DNA of 64,000 nt. It comes from a virus. The position numbers and the translations under genes are program-made. Each line of letters starts with the position of its first letter. The stretch's first letter is position 1. This document shows, in pieces, positions 1 through 8,323 of the stretch. The notes under the pieces are model-generated. The model searched no databases. It was not told the origin of the DNA and was given only the letters and a program-made list of their open reading frames with translations. The stretch lies in IMG/VR virus record IMGVR_UViG_3300010883_000010, positions 1 through 64,000 of that record. The stretch is one strand, 5' to 3'.

Positions 1-597
1 CAAATCAATCCAGAAGAAAATGAGCTTATTGAAACAGCACAGGGAGTCAATCCTTATCATCTTCTTAAAGGAAAAGATTTTGTATGTATAGTTGGGAAGA
101 AGACAAAAATATTTAGAGATTGGGGTAAATGTAAATTTATGGAAGAAGTTACTCCCCTTGTATTTAAAGTTGGAGATAAACAAGTAATTGTTGAAAATAA
201 TGAAAAATCCATTAATCTTGTTCAAGAATTTTTAAAGAAAAATACTCCAGTCTTAGATGAGTATAAACATCGAGAATGGACTGATGATACTTATAATAAA
301 GTTGCAGAGTTTATGATTTCTACAATATCTAATAAGACAATACTTAATATGGTAATAGATAGAAGTAAAGATGAGAAAATTAAAACCTTATTGAGAGCAA
401 AATTATCAGGGAAGCCTGTAACTAATTCTACTCCCAAAGTAGAGGATGATTTAGTATTCTCTGGAACAAATAACGAGCCGTTTGCGAAAGAAAAAGTAGA
501 GACTGCTGCTGCTCCAGCTGCTGCTCCAGTTGCTGCTGCAAAATCTGATAGCACTACTGGAAATGATGATTACGATGATTTATTTTCAGACCTATAA
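1..597 (+). CDS. 32: Single-stranded DNA-binding protein gp32, C-terminal part (5' end outside window)
   Basis: The frame is open from base 1, so the gene begins upstream; 198 codons are visible. The visible part has the pattern of the end of the gp32 OB core (NPYHLLKGKDF followed by GKCKF, like the T4 DPxEGxNF...KF stretch). An Ala/Pro-rich linker follows, then an acidic tip ending DDYDDLFSDL, close to T4 gp32's LDDLLNDL tail. In T4 this protein coats ssDNA and its acidic tail recruits replication and recombination partners. RNase H lies two genes downstream, a recognised T4 neighbour. The first internal Met (139) would remove part of the core, so it is not taken as the start. Confidence 0.8.
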   Translation, partial: QINPEENELIETAQGVNPYHLLKGKDFVCIVGKKTKIFRDWGKCKFMEEVTPLVFKVGDKQVIVENNEKSINLVQEFLKKNTPVLDEYKHREWTDDTYNKVAEFMISTISNKTILNMVIDRSKDEKIKTLLRAKLSGKPVTNSTPKVEDDLVFSGTNNEPFAKEKVETAAAPAAAPVAAAKSDSTTGNDDYDDLFSDL

Positions 598-624
598 TAA
601 ATATTTATAAAAAAACCAATTAAA

Positions 625-999
625 ATGGCGAAAAACAAAAATTTAAAGAAAGTAGAAGATGATTCTACTGAAGATGTAATGGTAAAAGAAGCTGGTGAAC
701 AAAGACCTAATCAAAAAGAAGCTCCCGATGCACCTGGAACTCCTGAAGATTCAAAGAAGGGACATGTTTTACTAGGTACTATTTCTTATCAAAGTTTAGA
801 AGATTACGAGAAATTTCTTAATAATTTAGATATAAATCAATCTTTATTCGTTTTAATATCAGGATGTGGATTCGCACAATCTAGAGGAGCATATAGTTTA
901 GAAGAATCTGAGCTAATATCTAGAGCTATAAAGACTATCAAGAAAACATCTGATTCCTCTCAACCGGCCAAGGATATTGCCAAGGAGGATAAAGAATAA
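625..999 (+). CDS. Hypothetical 124-aa protein between gp32 and RNase H
   Basis: Not recognised. The first 45 residues are charged and probably disordered. Residues about 46-105 look folded (HVLLGTISYQSL, then SLFVLISGCGFAQSRGAY, then a helix), and the tail is charged. It starts 27 bases after gp32 and ends 15 bases before RNase H. In T4 the interval between rnh and 32 holds dsbA, 33 and 59, so a role in late transcription or helicase loading is possible from position only; no sequence match to those proteins was seen. Confidence 0.7.
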   Translation: MAKNKNLKKVEDDSTEDVMVKEAGEQRPNQKEAPDAPGTPEDSKKGHVLLGTISYQSLEDYEKFLNNLDINQSLFVLISGCGFAQSRGAYSLEESELISRAIKTIKKTSDSSQPAKDIAKEDKE

Positions 1000-1014
1000 A
1001 ATTAAAAATGATAA

Positions 1015-2154
1015 ATGGATTTTGTTATAGATGGAAACGCATACTTAAATGTAGCACTAAGTGTTACAAGATCTATCCTTTATAAAGACAAGGGAGTAGG
1101 TAAAAAGTACTACGTCAATGATATTTTTAATGAAGGAAAACTTATTTTAAAGGAAGAAGTCAAGCTTCAATTCAAAAAATTCTGTATAAGTTACTTAGGA
1201 TCACTAATTGCGCCTGTTGGAAATAAACTCGAACAGGTGCATTTAGTGTTCGACTCAAGAAGTTGGAGAAAAGAATATATTACTAAAGCTTTTGAAAAAA
1301 ATATATTTGATTCAGAAGTTGCTCCAGTAAAATTTGAGTATAAGGGAAACAGAAAAAGAGACGATAAAATATATCTATTCTTTGAATATTTTCAAAAAGA
1401 AATAATTCCAGCTTTAGTAAGAGAAACTAATATAACTTATTACAGAATACCTGGAACAGAGGGAGACGATATCATTGCTTTTCTATGTGAAAGACTAGAA
1501 AATGATATACTAGCATATACAGTAGATGGAGATCTAAAACAATTAGTATATAATAAAGATAAAAATATTATTTTAATATATCCTAAGCAGATGTCAAAAC
1601 ATAAGAAGGTATTTGTTCCTAAGGAATTACACCCAGATTTAGCTGATGACGAGGATGATAATTTCTTTTCTTTAACAGAATCTCATATAATAGAACCATC
1701 AATGTCTAGAACTATAAAGGTTCTAAAAAATAAAGATTATTTTGAATATGTAGTAGACCCAGTCACAGAAATATTTACTAAAATACTAAGGGGAGACAAA
1801 AAGGACAATATTCCTAAGATTTATAAAATGACTCCAACTAAAACTAATAAATTAATATTAGACATCAAAAAAGATTATGGAAATAGTGCAATCGATCTAC
1901 TTGATGTTTTAGATAAAGATTTTATTAGTTATGTTGTTGAAAAAATAAGTATCCTAAATAAGATAACTGATCTTAATAAATTACATAATATTCAAAAACA
2001 TTTTATATTTAATTCTAAAATAATAAGACTATCTTCTAGTCTTTTTCCTGAAAAAATAAAAAAATCTTTAGAAAATGACTTGAAAAGTAAAACCTTTTTG
2101 CAGTTCGATAATAAAAGATTTAGTACTATAAAAAATAATATATCATTAATATGA
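1015..2154 (+). CDS. rnh: T4-type RNase H (5'-3' FEN-family exonuclease)
   Basis: This enzyme removes RNA primers and flap DNA during lagging-strand synthesis. Metal-binding motifs of the FEN/5' nuclease family are visible in order: D6 in FVIDGN, D80 in HLVFDS, the basic YKGNRKRDD patch (about 109-117), GTEGDDI (147-153), VDGDLKQL (170-177) and a late GDKKDNIP (about 259-266), the helix-hairpin acidic pair. At 379 aa it is somewhat longer than T4 RNase H (305 aa), mainly through an insertion around residues 195-235. Its last codons overlap the start of the GroES-like gene by 4 bases, suggesting coupled translation. Confidence 0.88.
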   Translation: MDFVIDGNAYLNVALSVTRSILYKDKGVGKKYYVNDIFNEGKLILKEEVKLQFKKFCISYLGSLIAPVGNKLEQVHLVFDSRSWRKEYITKAFEKNIFDSEVAPVKFEYKGNRKRDDKIYLFFEYFQKEIIPALVRETNITYYRIPGTEGDDIIAFLCERLENDILAYTVDGDLKQLVYNKDKNIILIYPKQMSKHKKVFVPKELHPDLADDEDDNFFSLTESHIIEPSMSRTIKVLKNKDYFEYVVDPVTEIFTKILRGDKKDNIPKIYKMTPTKTNKLILDIKKDYGNSAIDLLDVLDKDFISYVVEKISILNKITDLNKLHNIQKHFIFNSKIIRLSSSLFPEKIKKSLENDLKSKTFLQFDNKRFSTIKNNISLI

Positions 2155-2450
2155 AACCACTATACGAAAGGATATTAATTAAGCCTTTAGAAAAAGAAAC
2201 AACAACTGCACATGGAATAATGCTTCCAGAAAAAGCAGTAAAGCGACCAAACTTAGGAATAGTAATAAAAGCTGGGCCTGGAACAAAACATCAGCCAATG
2301 GCAGTTAAAGAAGGAGACAAAATTATATGCAACCGATTTGCAGGAGTAGATATGATGTATAAAGGAGAAAAGCACTATATTGTAATGGCAAATGATGTAA
2401 TTGCGATACTAGATTCATTTGATGATGTAAACCTGGAGGAATACGAATAA
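2151..2450 (+). CDS. GroES-like co-chaperonin (functional counterpart of T4 gp31)
   Basis: 99 aa, the usual Cpn10 size. The start KPLYERILIKPL matches the Cpn10 opening RPLxDRVxVK. A mobile-loop segment (THGIMLPE, about 20-27) should contact GroEL. GIVIKAGPG and VKEGDKIICNRFAG match the conserved GxVxAVGxG and VKVGDxVxF blocks, and the end NDVIAILD matches ESDILAI. T4 gp31 replaces host GroES so that GroEL can fold gp23; this protein probably serves the gp23 at 27946. It looks more like true GroES than like gp31. It overlaps rnh by 4 bases. Confidence 0.88.
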   Translation: MKPLYERILIKPLEKETTTAHGIMLPEKAVKRPNLGIVIKAGPGTKHQPMAVKEGDKIICNRFAGVDMMYKGEKHYIVMANDVIAILDSFDDVNLEEYE

Positions 2451-2452
2451 AG

Positions 2453-2560
2453 ATGGTGACTGCTATAATATTACATACTAGTCTATATCTATTCTTTTTT
2501 GCTCTAGGATATAAGATTGGAAGAAAAGTAGAAAAATATGAAAATAACCAAAAACAATAA
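2453..2560 (+). CDS. Small predicted membrane peptide, 35 aa
   Basis: ATG at 2453 lies 3 bases after the GroES-like stop, and the frame closes at 2560, six bases before the next gene. One hydrophobic segment (about residues 3-19, AIILHTSLYLFFFALG) is followed by a positively charged, Lys-rich tail, the usual pattern of a single-pass membrane peptide with a cytoplasmic C-terminus. No family is recognised. Tight packing supports it as a real gene. Confidence 0.55.
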   Translation: MVTAIILHTSLYLFFFALGYKIGRKVEKYENNQKQ

Positions 2561-2565
2561 TATAT

Positions 2566-2781
2566 ATGTTACCCGAATTATTTGACATGCTGGAGTCAGA
2601 CTGTCTAGCACAGATTAAAAAAGCTAAATTAAGCCTAGAATTACTAGGAAACAAATCATCAGGAATTGGAGATCATTCGACTACTGATTTCTATAAAAAT
2701 GCTAATGACGCACTATCTAGCTTAGCTGATGCAGAGGATAAAATAGATTGCCTATATAAGAATTATCCAAAAATATTATAA
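2566..2781 (+). CDS. Hypothetical 71-aa helical protein
   Basis: Not recognised. The composition suggests an all-helical protein (MLPELFDMLESD, then a DALSSLADAEDKIDCLY helix near the C-terminus). It is the last gene of a compact run from gp32 and has a short A/T-rich leader. A 64-base gap separates it from the vWA-domain gene. Confidence 0.6.
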   Translation: MLPELFDMLESDCLAQIKKAKLSLELLGNKSSGIGDHSTTDFYKNANDALSSLADAEDKIDCLYKNYPKIL

Positions 2782-2845
2782 AATAAATTAAAACCTTCCC
2801 ATAAGGTGCAGTATTAGATATAATCGTTAAAACAATATTACTATT

Positions 2846-4285
2846 ATGAAATTTATGGAAGCTTTAAAATCAAAAAACAAAGAGACTGAAAATGGAATGC
2901 CTACTAATTCCACATCTCTTAATAATTGTCTAGATCTATTCTTTAGATCAGGTGCAATGAGAGCATCTTCTCCTATTGAAATAAACACACTTATCACTAA
3001 AGCATTTTCTGAAGATCCTGCCAGGGCAATAAAGATATTATTCTGGGTAAGGGATATTAGAGGAGGAGCAGGAGAAAGAAGATTCTTTAGAGTATCAATG
3101 AGACACCTATCTAGTTTATTTCCTAATAAAATGTCTAAGGTCTTACCTTTAATTCCAGAATATGGAAGATGGGATGACCTAGTGTCCCTTGAAGGGACTA
3201 AAGTAGAAAGACAAGTATTACTTATTATAGAGGGAGCTTTGTTAAACGAGGATGCCCTATGTGCTAAGTGGATGCCTAGAAAGGGAACGTTTGCTAATAA
3301 ACTTAGAAAATACTTAGGGTGGTCGCCAAAACAATATAGAAAAAAATTAGTTGAATTAACTAAGGTTGTTGAAACACAAATGTGTGCCAAAGAGTTTGAT
3401 AAAATAGAGTATTCTAAGGTTCCTTCTTTAGCTATGTCTAGATATGGTAGAGCATTTATAAAAAATGACGAGAATAGATTTGGCGAGTATGTAAAAGACT
3501 TACTTGATAATAAAGATGGAGTTAAAATTAATGCCGGAGCCGTATATCCATATGATGTAATAAAAGGAATGAGAGCAGGAAATGAAGCATCTCAATCTCA
3601 ATGGAATAACCTTCCTAATTATATGGAAGAAAATAAAGAAAGAATTCTTCCCCTAGTCGACGTTTCAGCTTCAATGACCAGTACGTGCGGTGGAAATCTA
3701 ACATGTTTAGACGTTGCCTTGTCACTTGGTTTATATATAAGTGAAAGAAACATTGGTCCATATAAAGATCACTTTATAACATTTTCTGGAGCACCGGAGC
3801 TTCAACATTTATCTGGAGATTTAATGTCAAGATTACAACAATTAGAAACTGCCAATTGGGATCAGAATACTGATTTATCTTTAGTATTTGATTTAATATT
3901 AAATCAAGCAATAAAACATAATATTTCTACAGAAGAAATGCCAACTCAGTTACTAATACTATCTGATATGGAATTTGATGAGGCAGTAGATACTAATTCT
4001 GGATGGAGTGAGGAAATTTCAGATTGGAATCCAAATGCACAGGAAATGATATCTAAAAAATATAATGAGGCTGGATACCAAGTTCCAAATATTATATATT
4101 GGAATATACAAAGTAGAGGTTCAAATATTCCAGTAAAATTTAATGAAGATGGAACTGCTCTAATAAGTGGATTTTCTCCCTCAATATTAAAATCTATTCT
4201 AAGTGGATCTAATATAAATCCATTAGATATAATGGATAATACAATATTTAACGAAAGATATGATAAAATTATTTTAGAAAAATAA
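2846..4285 (+). CDS. DUF2828-like protein: helical repeat region plus vWA (MIDAS) domain
   Basis: 479 aa. The N-terminal half (about 20-240) is helical with DUF2828 hallmarks: RDIRGGAGERRFFR (about 69-82) and PEYGRWDDLV (104-113). The C-terminal half is a von Willebrand A domain with a complete MIDAS: D272, S274 and S276 in DVSASM, T342 in QNTDLS and D374 in ILSDME. The layout of helical repeats followed by vWA resembles TROVE/Ro60 proteins, which bind small structured RNAs; common ancestry with Ro60 is not claimed. Two tandem hairpin RNA units lie directly downstream. The start 2846 is chosen over the internal ATG at 2855 because it is the first ATG after an A/T-rich leader. Confidence 0.8.
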   Translation: MKFMEALKSKNKETENGMPTNSTSLNNCLDLFFRSGAMRASSPIEINTLITKAFSEDPARAIKILFWVRDIRGGAGERRFFRVSMRHLSSLFPNKMSKVLPLIPEYGRWDDLVSLEGTKVERQVLLIIEGALLNEDALCAKWMPRKGTFANKLRKYLGWSPKQYRKKLVELTKVVETQMCAKEFDKIEYSKVPSLAMSRYGRAFIKNDENRFGEYVKDLLDNKDGVKINAGAVYPYDVIKGMRAGNEASQSQWNNLPNYMEENKERILPLVDVSASMTSTCGGNLTCLDVALSLGLYISERNIGPYKDHFITFSGAPELQHLSGDLMSRLQQLETANWDQNTDLSLVFDLILNQAIKHNISTEEMPTQLLILSDMEFDEAVDTNSGWSEEISDWNPNAQEMISKKYNEAGYQVPNIIYWNIQSRGSNIPVKFNEDGTALISGFSPSILKSILSGSNINPLDIMDNTIFNERYDKIILEK

Positions 4286-4301
4286 TATAAATATATAAAT
4301 A
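4286..4301 (+). promoter_or_regulatory. Candidate late promoter, doubled TATAAATA
   Basis: Two back-to-back TATAAATA octamers (4286-4293 and 4294-4301) begin at the stop codon of the vWA gene and end 3 bases before the first hairpin RNA unit. TATAAATA is the T4 late promoter core. Initiation 6-7 bases downstream would start a transcript close to the GGGATAG stem at 4305. Confidence 0.45.
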
Positions 4302-4304
4302 AAA

Positions 4305-4424
4305 GGGATAGTTACAGCAAACACTAACTATAGAAATCAAACATCTACAAATCTATCCCGATTTTTAATTAAAGGATTGCTACAGCAAATACTACTTACA
4401 TAACTAATATGAAAAGTCAATCCT
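4305..4424 (+). ncRNA. Candidate structured RNA: two tandem related hairpin units
   Basis: No ORF explains this stretch. Unit 1 (4305-4359) is closed by GGGATAG pairing with CTATCCC. Unit 2 (4373-4424) is closed by AGGATTG pairing with CAATCCT. The closing stems differ in sequence but both keep pairing, and both units share the core TACAGCAAAYACTA immediately inside the 5' strand. Unit 1 can also form ATAGTTA/TAACTAT (4308-4314 with 4325-4331), which competes with part of the closing stem. A strong terminator follows. The combination of conserved loop and compensated stems suggests a real RNA; family unknown. Confidence 0.5.
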
Positions 4425-4432
4425 GTATTATA

Positions 4433-4462
4433 AAAGAGTAACTTAACGGTTGCTCTTTTTTT
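4433..4462 (+). terminator. Rho-independent terminator after the tandem RNA units
   Basis: AAAGAGTAAC (4433-4442) pairs with GTTGCTCTTT (4449-4458) over 10 bp with one G-T wobble, with a 6-base loop and a run of seven T beginning within the 3' arm. It ends + strand transcription before the convergent gene at 4518-4742. Confidence 0.8.
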
Positions 4463-4470
4463 ATAAACAA

Positions 4471-4499
4471 AAAAAGGGAAGCCTTTCAGCCTCCCTTTT
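4471..4499 (-). terminator. Rho-independent terminator for the minus-strand genes at 4518-5201
   Basis: Read on the minus strand, AAAAGGGAGGC and its imperfect complement form a hairpin around a GAAAG loop, followed by a run of T (the A run at about 4469-4475). It lies 18 bases beyond the stop of the small membrane protein. Confidence 0.75.
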
Positions 4500-4517
4500 C
4501 AATTAAACAATGATACT

Positions 4518-4742
4518 TTACTTCTTGTCGATCAACCTAACCAGTAATATTACTGCTAATAACCCCACAAATCCAGAGTTTCCTAAAGATTCAATAATTG
4601 CGGTTACGTTTCCAATGACATCAACACCAAATACAGGTGCTCCAAAAAGTACTTGAACTAATATTCCAACTGATAACAGTGTCATAAGAGTTTCTCCTAC
4701 TCCGTCAAAGAAATTTTTAATCATTTTAAAAATGTTTTCCAT
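4518..4742 (-). CDS. Small two-TM membrane protein, holin or virion membrane protein candidate
   Basis: 74 aa. An amphipathic N-terminus (MENIFKMIKNFFDGVG) is followed by hydrophobic segments at about 18-37 (TLMTLLSVGILVQVLFG) and about 50-69 (GNSGFVGLLAVILLVRL), ending in charged IDKK. The size and topology fit a class II holin. Small Gly/Val-rich proteins of this kind are also found as structural proteins in T4-like marine phages. Function is not settled. It is the last gene of a minus run after the beta-barrel protein and is followed by a terminator. Confidence 0.6.
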   Translation of the reverse strand: MENIFKMIKNFFDGVGETLMTLLSVGILVQVLFGAPVFGVDVIGNVTAIIESLGNSGFVGLLAVILLVRLIDKK

Positions 4743-4784
4743 CTTATTTTGATTTTTTTTGGTTTTGGCATTACTACCACTGAC

Positions 4785-5201
4785 TTAAAATTTAAGCCCG
4801 AATCCAAGAGTTAGATTAGTGGTTTTTAAACCAGAATCATAAATAACCTTTGGATCTACGAAAATACTTTCATTATGAAATGAGAACATTTTGCCTACTC
4901 CCAGTTTAAGACCTTCCGTAGAAAATCCATCACTTTCGATGCATGCAAAGTACTCATTCCAAAAGTATCTCGCGGTAAAATCTAAATCTAGATCAGCACT
5001 CGAGTCAGCCTGTGCAACTGAACATCCAACAACTAAGTTGTTTGTAAAGCCATATCCTACAGTAGGACTAACCGACCAGTCGGTCCACGAAACATTCCCG
5101 ATGTCTCCTGTTCCAACATACCAATCACCTTTTGCCTGACCGTTTGATGTATAGCAAACTGCTAACATACAAACTAATAAGCTCAAAAAGAATTTTTTCA
5201 T
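4785..5201 (-). CDS. Secreted outer-membrane beta-barrel-like protein
   Basis: 138 aa. A signal peptide (MKKFFLSLLVCMLAVC, cleavage near SNG-Q, residues about 21-22) is followed by alternating polar and hydrophobic strands separated by Gly/Asn/Asp turns, and a terminal TLGFGLKF ending in Phe, the usual recognition signal for the outer-membrane assembly machinery. The mature length of about 115 residues would allow an eight-stranded barrel. An outer-membrane protein is unusual in a phage; changing the host surface or blocking superinfection are possible roles, both inferred. It lies 42 bases upstream of the small membrane protein. Confidence 0.65.
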   Translation of the reverse strand: MKKFFLSLLVCMLAVCYTSNGQAKGDWYVGTGDIGNVSWTDWSVSPTVGYGFTNNLVVGCSVAQADSSADLDLDFTARYFWNEYFACIESDGFSTEGLKLGVGKMFSFHNESIFVDPKVIYDSGLKTTNLTLGFGLKF

Positions 5202-5342
5202 TTGTTACTTGATTTTTTTAATTTAGAATCTAAAAACACATAAATCTGCTACGAGTTTCTAAACCCTATTGCGCATAATTGTTAATTACGCATTTGTAAA
5301 ACAATAAAAAATTGGGATAAACAATTTGATTTTTTTAAAAAA
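5202..5342. other. Intergenic region upstream of the beta-barrel gene
   Basis: Between the barrel gene and the sheath terminator there is no supported ORF. It contains an imperfect inverted repeat around 5269-5292 (TGCG and TAATT pairing with AATTA and CGCA, with two bulged bases) that could be an operator or part of a leader for the barrel gene. It must hold the minus-strand promoter for 5201-4518 unless the sheath transcript reads through. Confidence 0.3.
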
Positions 5343-5372
5343 AAAGGAGAAAACCGCTAGGCTCTCTCCTTT
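5343..5372 (-). terminator. Rho-independent terminator after the tail sheath gene
   Basis: On the minus strand AAAGGAGA pairs with TCTCCTTT across a 14-base loop and is followed by a run of nine T. It begins 8 bases beyond the sheath stop codon. Confidence 0.8.
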
Positions 5373-5379
5373 AGTTTTT

Positions 5380-8307
5380 TTAGAAGCTAGGCGTAAATCC
5401 AGTAGAATCTGAACTTAATTGGCCATCAGCTCTAGTAATAGTAATCCTATTAATAAATTTATGAATTCCTCTTGGGAAATTAACTAATACATCAAGTATA
5501 GCTGAGTTATTTTCAATAACCTCAGTCGTATTATTTGAAGCATCAAATATAACTTCGTAAGAAGATAATCCTCTAGCAGCAACTACTGAATCCATATAGT
5601 TTTCAACAATAGTTTTTACTCTTAATCTAGTAATTTCGTCATTGAAATCAAATAAGAAATTAAATAAGATTCTAGCAAGATCTTTTTCAATAGTAGAAAG
5701 ATTATCTCTAACGTGAGCATTATTCAATGCTGAGTTAATCTTCTGATATGCTGTATTATTTGAGAATAATAAGATACCAAACCCTCTTCTCTTAACAATT
5801 AAGTTATGTCCAATAGGCTCTAAGAAATCTCTATCTTCGTTTGTAAGTTCATATTCAACCCCTACTAATTCAGGATCGGTTATAACTCCTCGCTTACCTC
5901 CAGCTACAATCATAAATGGCGTACCATTTTTGAATTTTCTAACATATAAGTTAGAAATATATGCTGCGGGAGGAACTGACATATTTCTATTACCATTTCT
6001 AATTATTAAATTAGGGAAAGTAAAATTAGAATATGACGATAACGGAACTCCATTAACATCTTCTTCAGCAAATGCAAAAGTATAGCTAGGATTCAAGTTT
6101 AAATCTCCTCCTTCAGAAATTAATCTAGCAGAAACAAGTTTATTAGAAGTATCAATAAAGCTTGGATCAACTGATTGTTCAAATTGCTCAATAGATGGAG
6201 AATTTAACAATGCCATTGCTTGTCCGTGCATTGCAGCAAGTTTAGCTAAGTAATATTTAGAGCTAGAAGATATTTCACCCTCATATGTATCTACAATATA
6301 TCTAAAGTCGATTACTTCTTTTCCAGCAAGTGCTTCAGGTATAGATGTATAATCAAATAAGTATGATAATATATCTTGTTGTCTAGCAGCAGTAGAATTA
6401 GGAAGTAACGCGTTTCTAAGTTTAAATCCTGATAAAAATTGTCCTCTAAGAGTATCTACAAAATTATGAATTCCCTTATAAACAGATATCGTATTGTTAC
6501 TAACCTCTAGTCCAGAAATTTCATCAACACTAGGAGCCATCGTAGTAACAGTATATTCTAATCTATATGGACTTAACGTTTCTTTTGATTGAACCGCTAT
6601 AATCTTATAAAGTTTAGTTCTAGTACTTCCAATTGTGTTTCCTTTAATATAGTGATTTACTTTTATAAATTCATCAATTTCTGCTTTATTAGCAGGAGAA
6701 GCAGTCTCTATTCCTAAAATTAATTTATTAGGTTGAACTACTTGAAAATCAGTAAAGTAATTTGTATCTGATAAATCAAACTCTGCTTTAAAGTCTTTTT
6801 CATCAGCATTAATTCTAAAGTTATTCGAGTTTGGTCCCACATAAGAAACCGTACTTTGTTGATTTAATAAACTAGCATCGGAATAGCTTTCAATACTAAC
6901 GTAAGGAACAGCTCCACTATCTAAATTATCAGTAAATTTAGCGTATCCGATTATCGCATTAGAAGCATTTAAAAATTCATCTCCAGATACAATAAATCCG
7001 TTTTTATATGAAACATAAGCATTAGTATCTTTACCTGCAGCATAATAATCATTACCCGATGCAGTTGCAGTAACCAATACACAATCTGCTCCCGTTAAAG
7101 TTCCACCTGCAAGTAATTGTGCTTCAGTAATTGAGGCAGTTTCTACATATATTAAATTACCATCCGCTGGTTTAGTGTAGCTTATTGTATCTAAAAGTGG
7201 TGTAGCTAATACTCCACCCGGTCCTTCACCATCATCTGCTGGTCTTATTGAATCATCGTATCCATGTCCAACAATATCTACTCTATGAGTATCTACTTCT
7301 TGATCTACATATGACGATGTTTCTAAATCAACTAAATCTAGTTTATCAGAATCTAATGAACATAAAATTCCAGTAGATGGAAATAATCTATTAATTAATC
7401 TATCAATTGAAATTGAATTTCCAGATTGATCTATAAAGTCAGGAAGTAAGCATCCCACTGTTCTATTAATAACTTTAATTTCTCTAAGTGCAAAGAATTC
7501 AGTAGATTTATCCTCTTTTAATCCGGTAGGCTCAAAATAAGTAGCATATACTGGATCCTTAGCTAATTTTAGATAATTAGTCCAGTCTCCTGCAACCATC
7601 ATTACTTCAACCATATAGTCTGATATAAAATCATCCTTATGTAAATAAGTTGGGAATTCAATATCTGCGCCAACGGTGCTATACCATTCTTTTGCAGTTA
7701 CATCAAATCCGCTAACATTTGCGCGTCTAACCCATATTGTAGCGTTAGTTTTGCCAGTGTTGCAGAATGATAGTATTTTATTAGATGGTGATGATACCAT
7801 ACCTAGTCCTCCAGGATTAGTAACAAAGTCATCACCTAAGTCTAAATTTTTAGTTCGGTTTAAGTATTCAGAGCTAGCAAACCACAATCTTCTCTTATTA
7901 AAGAAGTTAATAGTTGGCGATTGCTGTGGTCCAGTTAGATTGTTATATGATGATGATTCAGTATTAAAGGTAGTAAAATAAGATTTATCTAAGTTTGTAC
8001 TACCCTCTGTTGTATCAAGAGGCATCACATTTAAAGCAAATACTGGTCCTTCTCTTAAGGCAACCTCTATTGAGCGATGGAAGTAACTCCCCGCTTTTTC
8101 TAATTTAGAGTCAATCATGCCAAATACTGCATTTAATGTTCTAACATCATTAATTAGTACAACAGTATTAAAGGGTCCTACTCTACTAGATCCAACTACT
8201 AATCTACCAGTAGTTAAAGGAAGAGCAACATTTTCGCTTTGATCAATCTCGACGGTATATACTCCGCTAGACTTATAATTATTTAAATTGATCGTTCTTT
8301 CAGCCAT
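5380..8307 (-). CDS. 18: Tail sheath protein gp18
   Basis: 975 aa, longer than T4 gp18 (659 aa). Sheath hallmarks are the N-terminal strand region (GVYTVEIDQSENVALPLTTGRLVVG) that begins gp18-type sheaths, and a conserved C-terminal domain with VVAARGLSSYEVIFDAS and the closing INRITITRAD region, which joins neighbouring subunits in the contractile lattice. The middle (about 130-600) holds large, poorly conserved, surface-exposed insertions. It has its own candidate late promoter and terminator, unlike T4 where 18 and 19 are adjacent; here gp19 is 14 kb away. Confidence 0.85.
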   Translation of the reverse strand: MAERTINLNNYKSSGVYTVEIDQSENVALPLTTGRLVVGSSRVGPFNTVVLINDVRTLNAVFGMIDSKLEKAGSYFHRSIEVALREGPVFALNVMPLDTTEGSTNLDKSYFTTFNTESSSYNNLTGPQQSPTINFFNKRRLWFASSEYLNRTKNLDLGDDFVTNPGGLGMVSSPSNKILSFCNTGKTNATIWVRRANVSGFDVTAKEWYSTVGADIEFPTYLHKDDFISDYMVEVMMVAGDWTNYLKLAKDPVYATYFEPTGLKEDKSTEFFALREIKVINRTVGCLLPDFIDQSGNSISIDRLINRLFPSTGILCSLDSDKLDLVDLETSSYVDQEVDTHRVDIVGHGYDDSIRPADDGEGPGGVLATPLLDTISYTKPADGNLIYVETASITEAQLLAGGTLTGADCVLVTATASGNDYYAAGKDTNAYVSYKNGFIVSGDEFLNASNAIIGYAKFTDNLDSGAVPYVSIESYSDASLLNQQSTVSYVGPNSNNFRINADEKDFKAEFDLSDTNYFTDFQVVQPNKLILGIETASPANKAEIDEFIKVNHYIKGNTIGSTRTKLYKIIAVQSKETLSPYRLEYTVTTMAPSVDEISGLEVSNNTISVYKGIHNFVDTLRGQFLSGFKLRNALLPNSTAARQQDILSYLFDYTSIPEALAGKEVIDFRYIVDTYEGEISSSSKYYLAKLAAMHGQAMALLNSPSIEQFEQSVDPSFIDTSNKLVSARLISEGGDLNLNPSYTFAFAEEDVNGVPLSSYSNFTFPNLIIRNGNRNMSVPPAAYISNLYVRKFKNGTPFMIVAGGKRGVITDPELVGVEYELTNEDRDFLEPIGHNLIVKRRGFGILLFSNNTAYQKINSALNNAHVRDNLSTIEKDLARILFNFLFDFNDEITRLRVKTIVENYMDSVVAARGLSSYEVIFDASNNTTEVIENNSAILDVLVNFPRGIHKFINRITITRADGQLSSDSTGFTPSF

Positions 8308-8323
8308 TTCGTTTAAGATATTT

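Noticed and set aside
2782-2845. Short hairpin ACCTT-CCCAT-AAGGT as a terminator
   Set aside because: Only 5 bp and no T run follows on either strand.
2827-3390. 187-codon minus-strand ORF opposite the vWA gene
   Set aside because: It lies entirely opposite the start of a well-supported gene, has no family pattern, and its codons mirror the real gene's frame.
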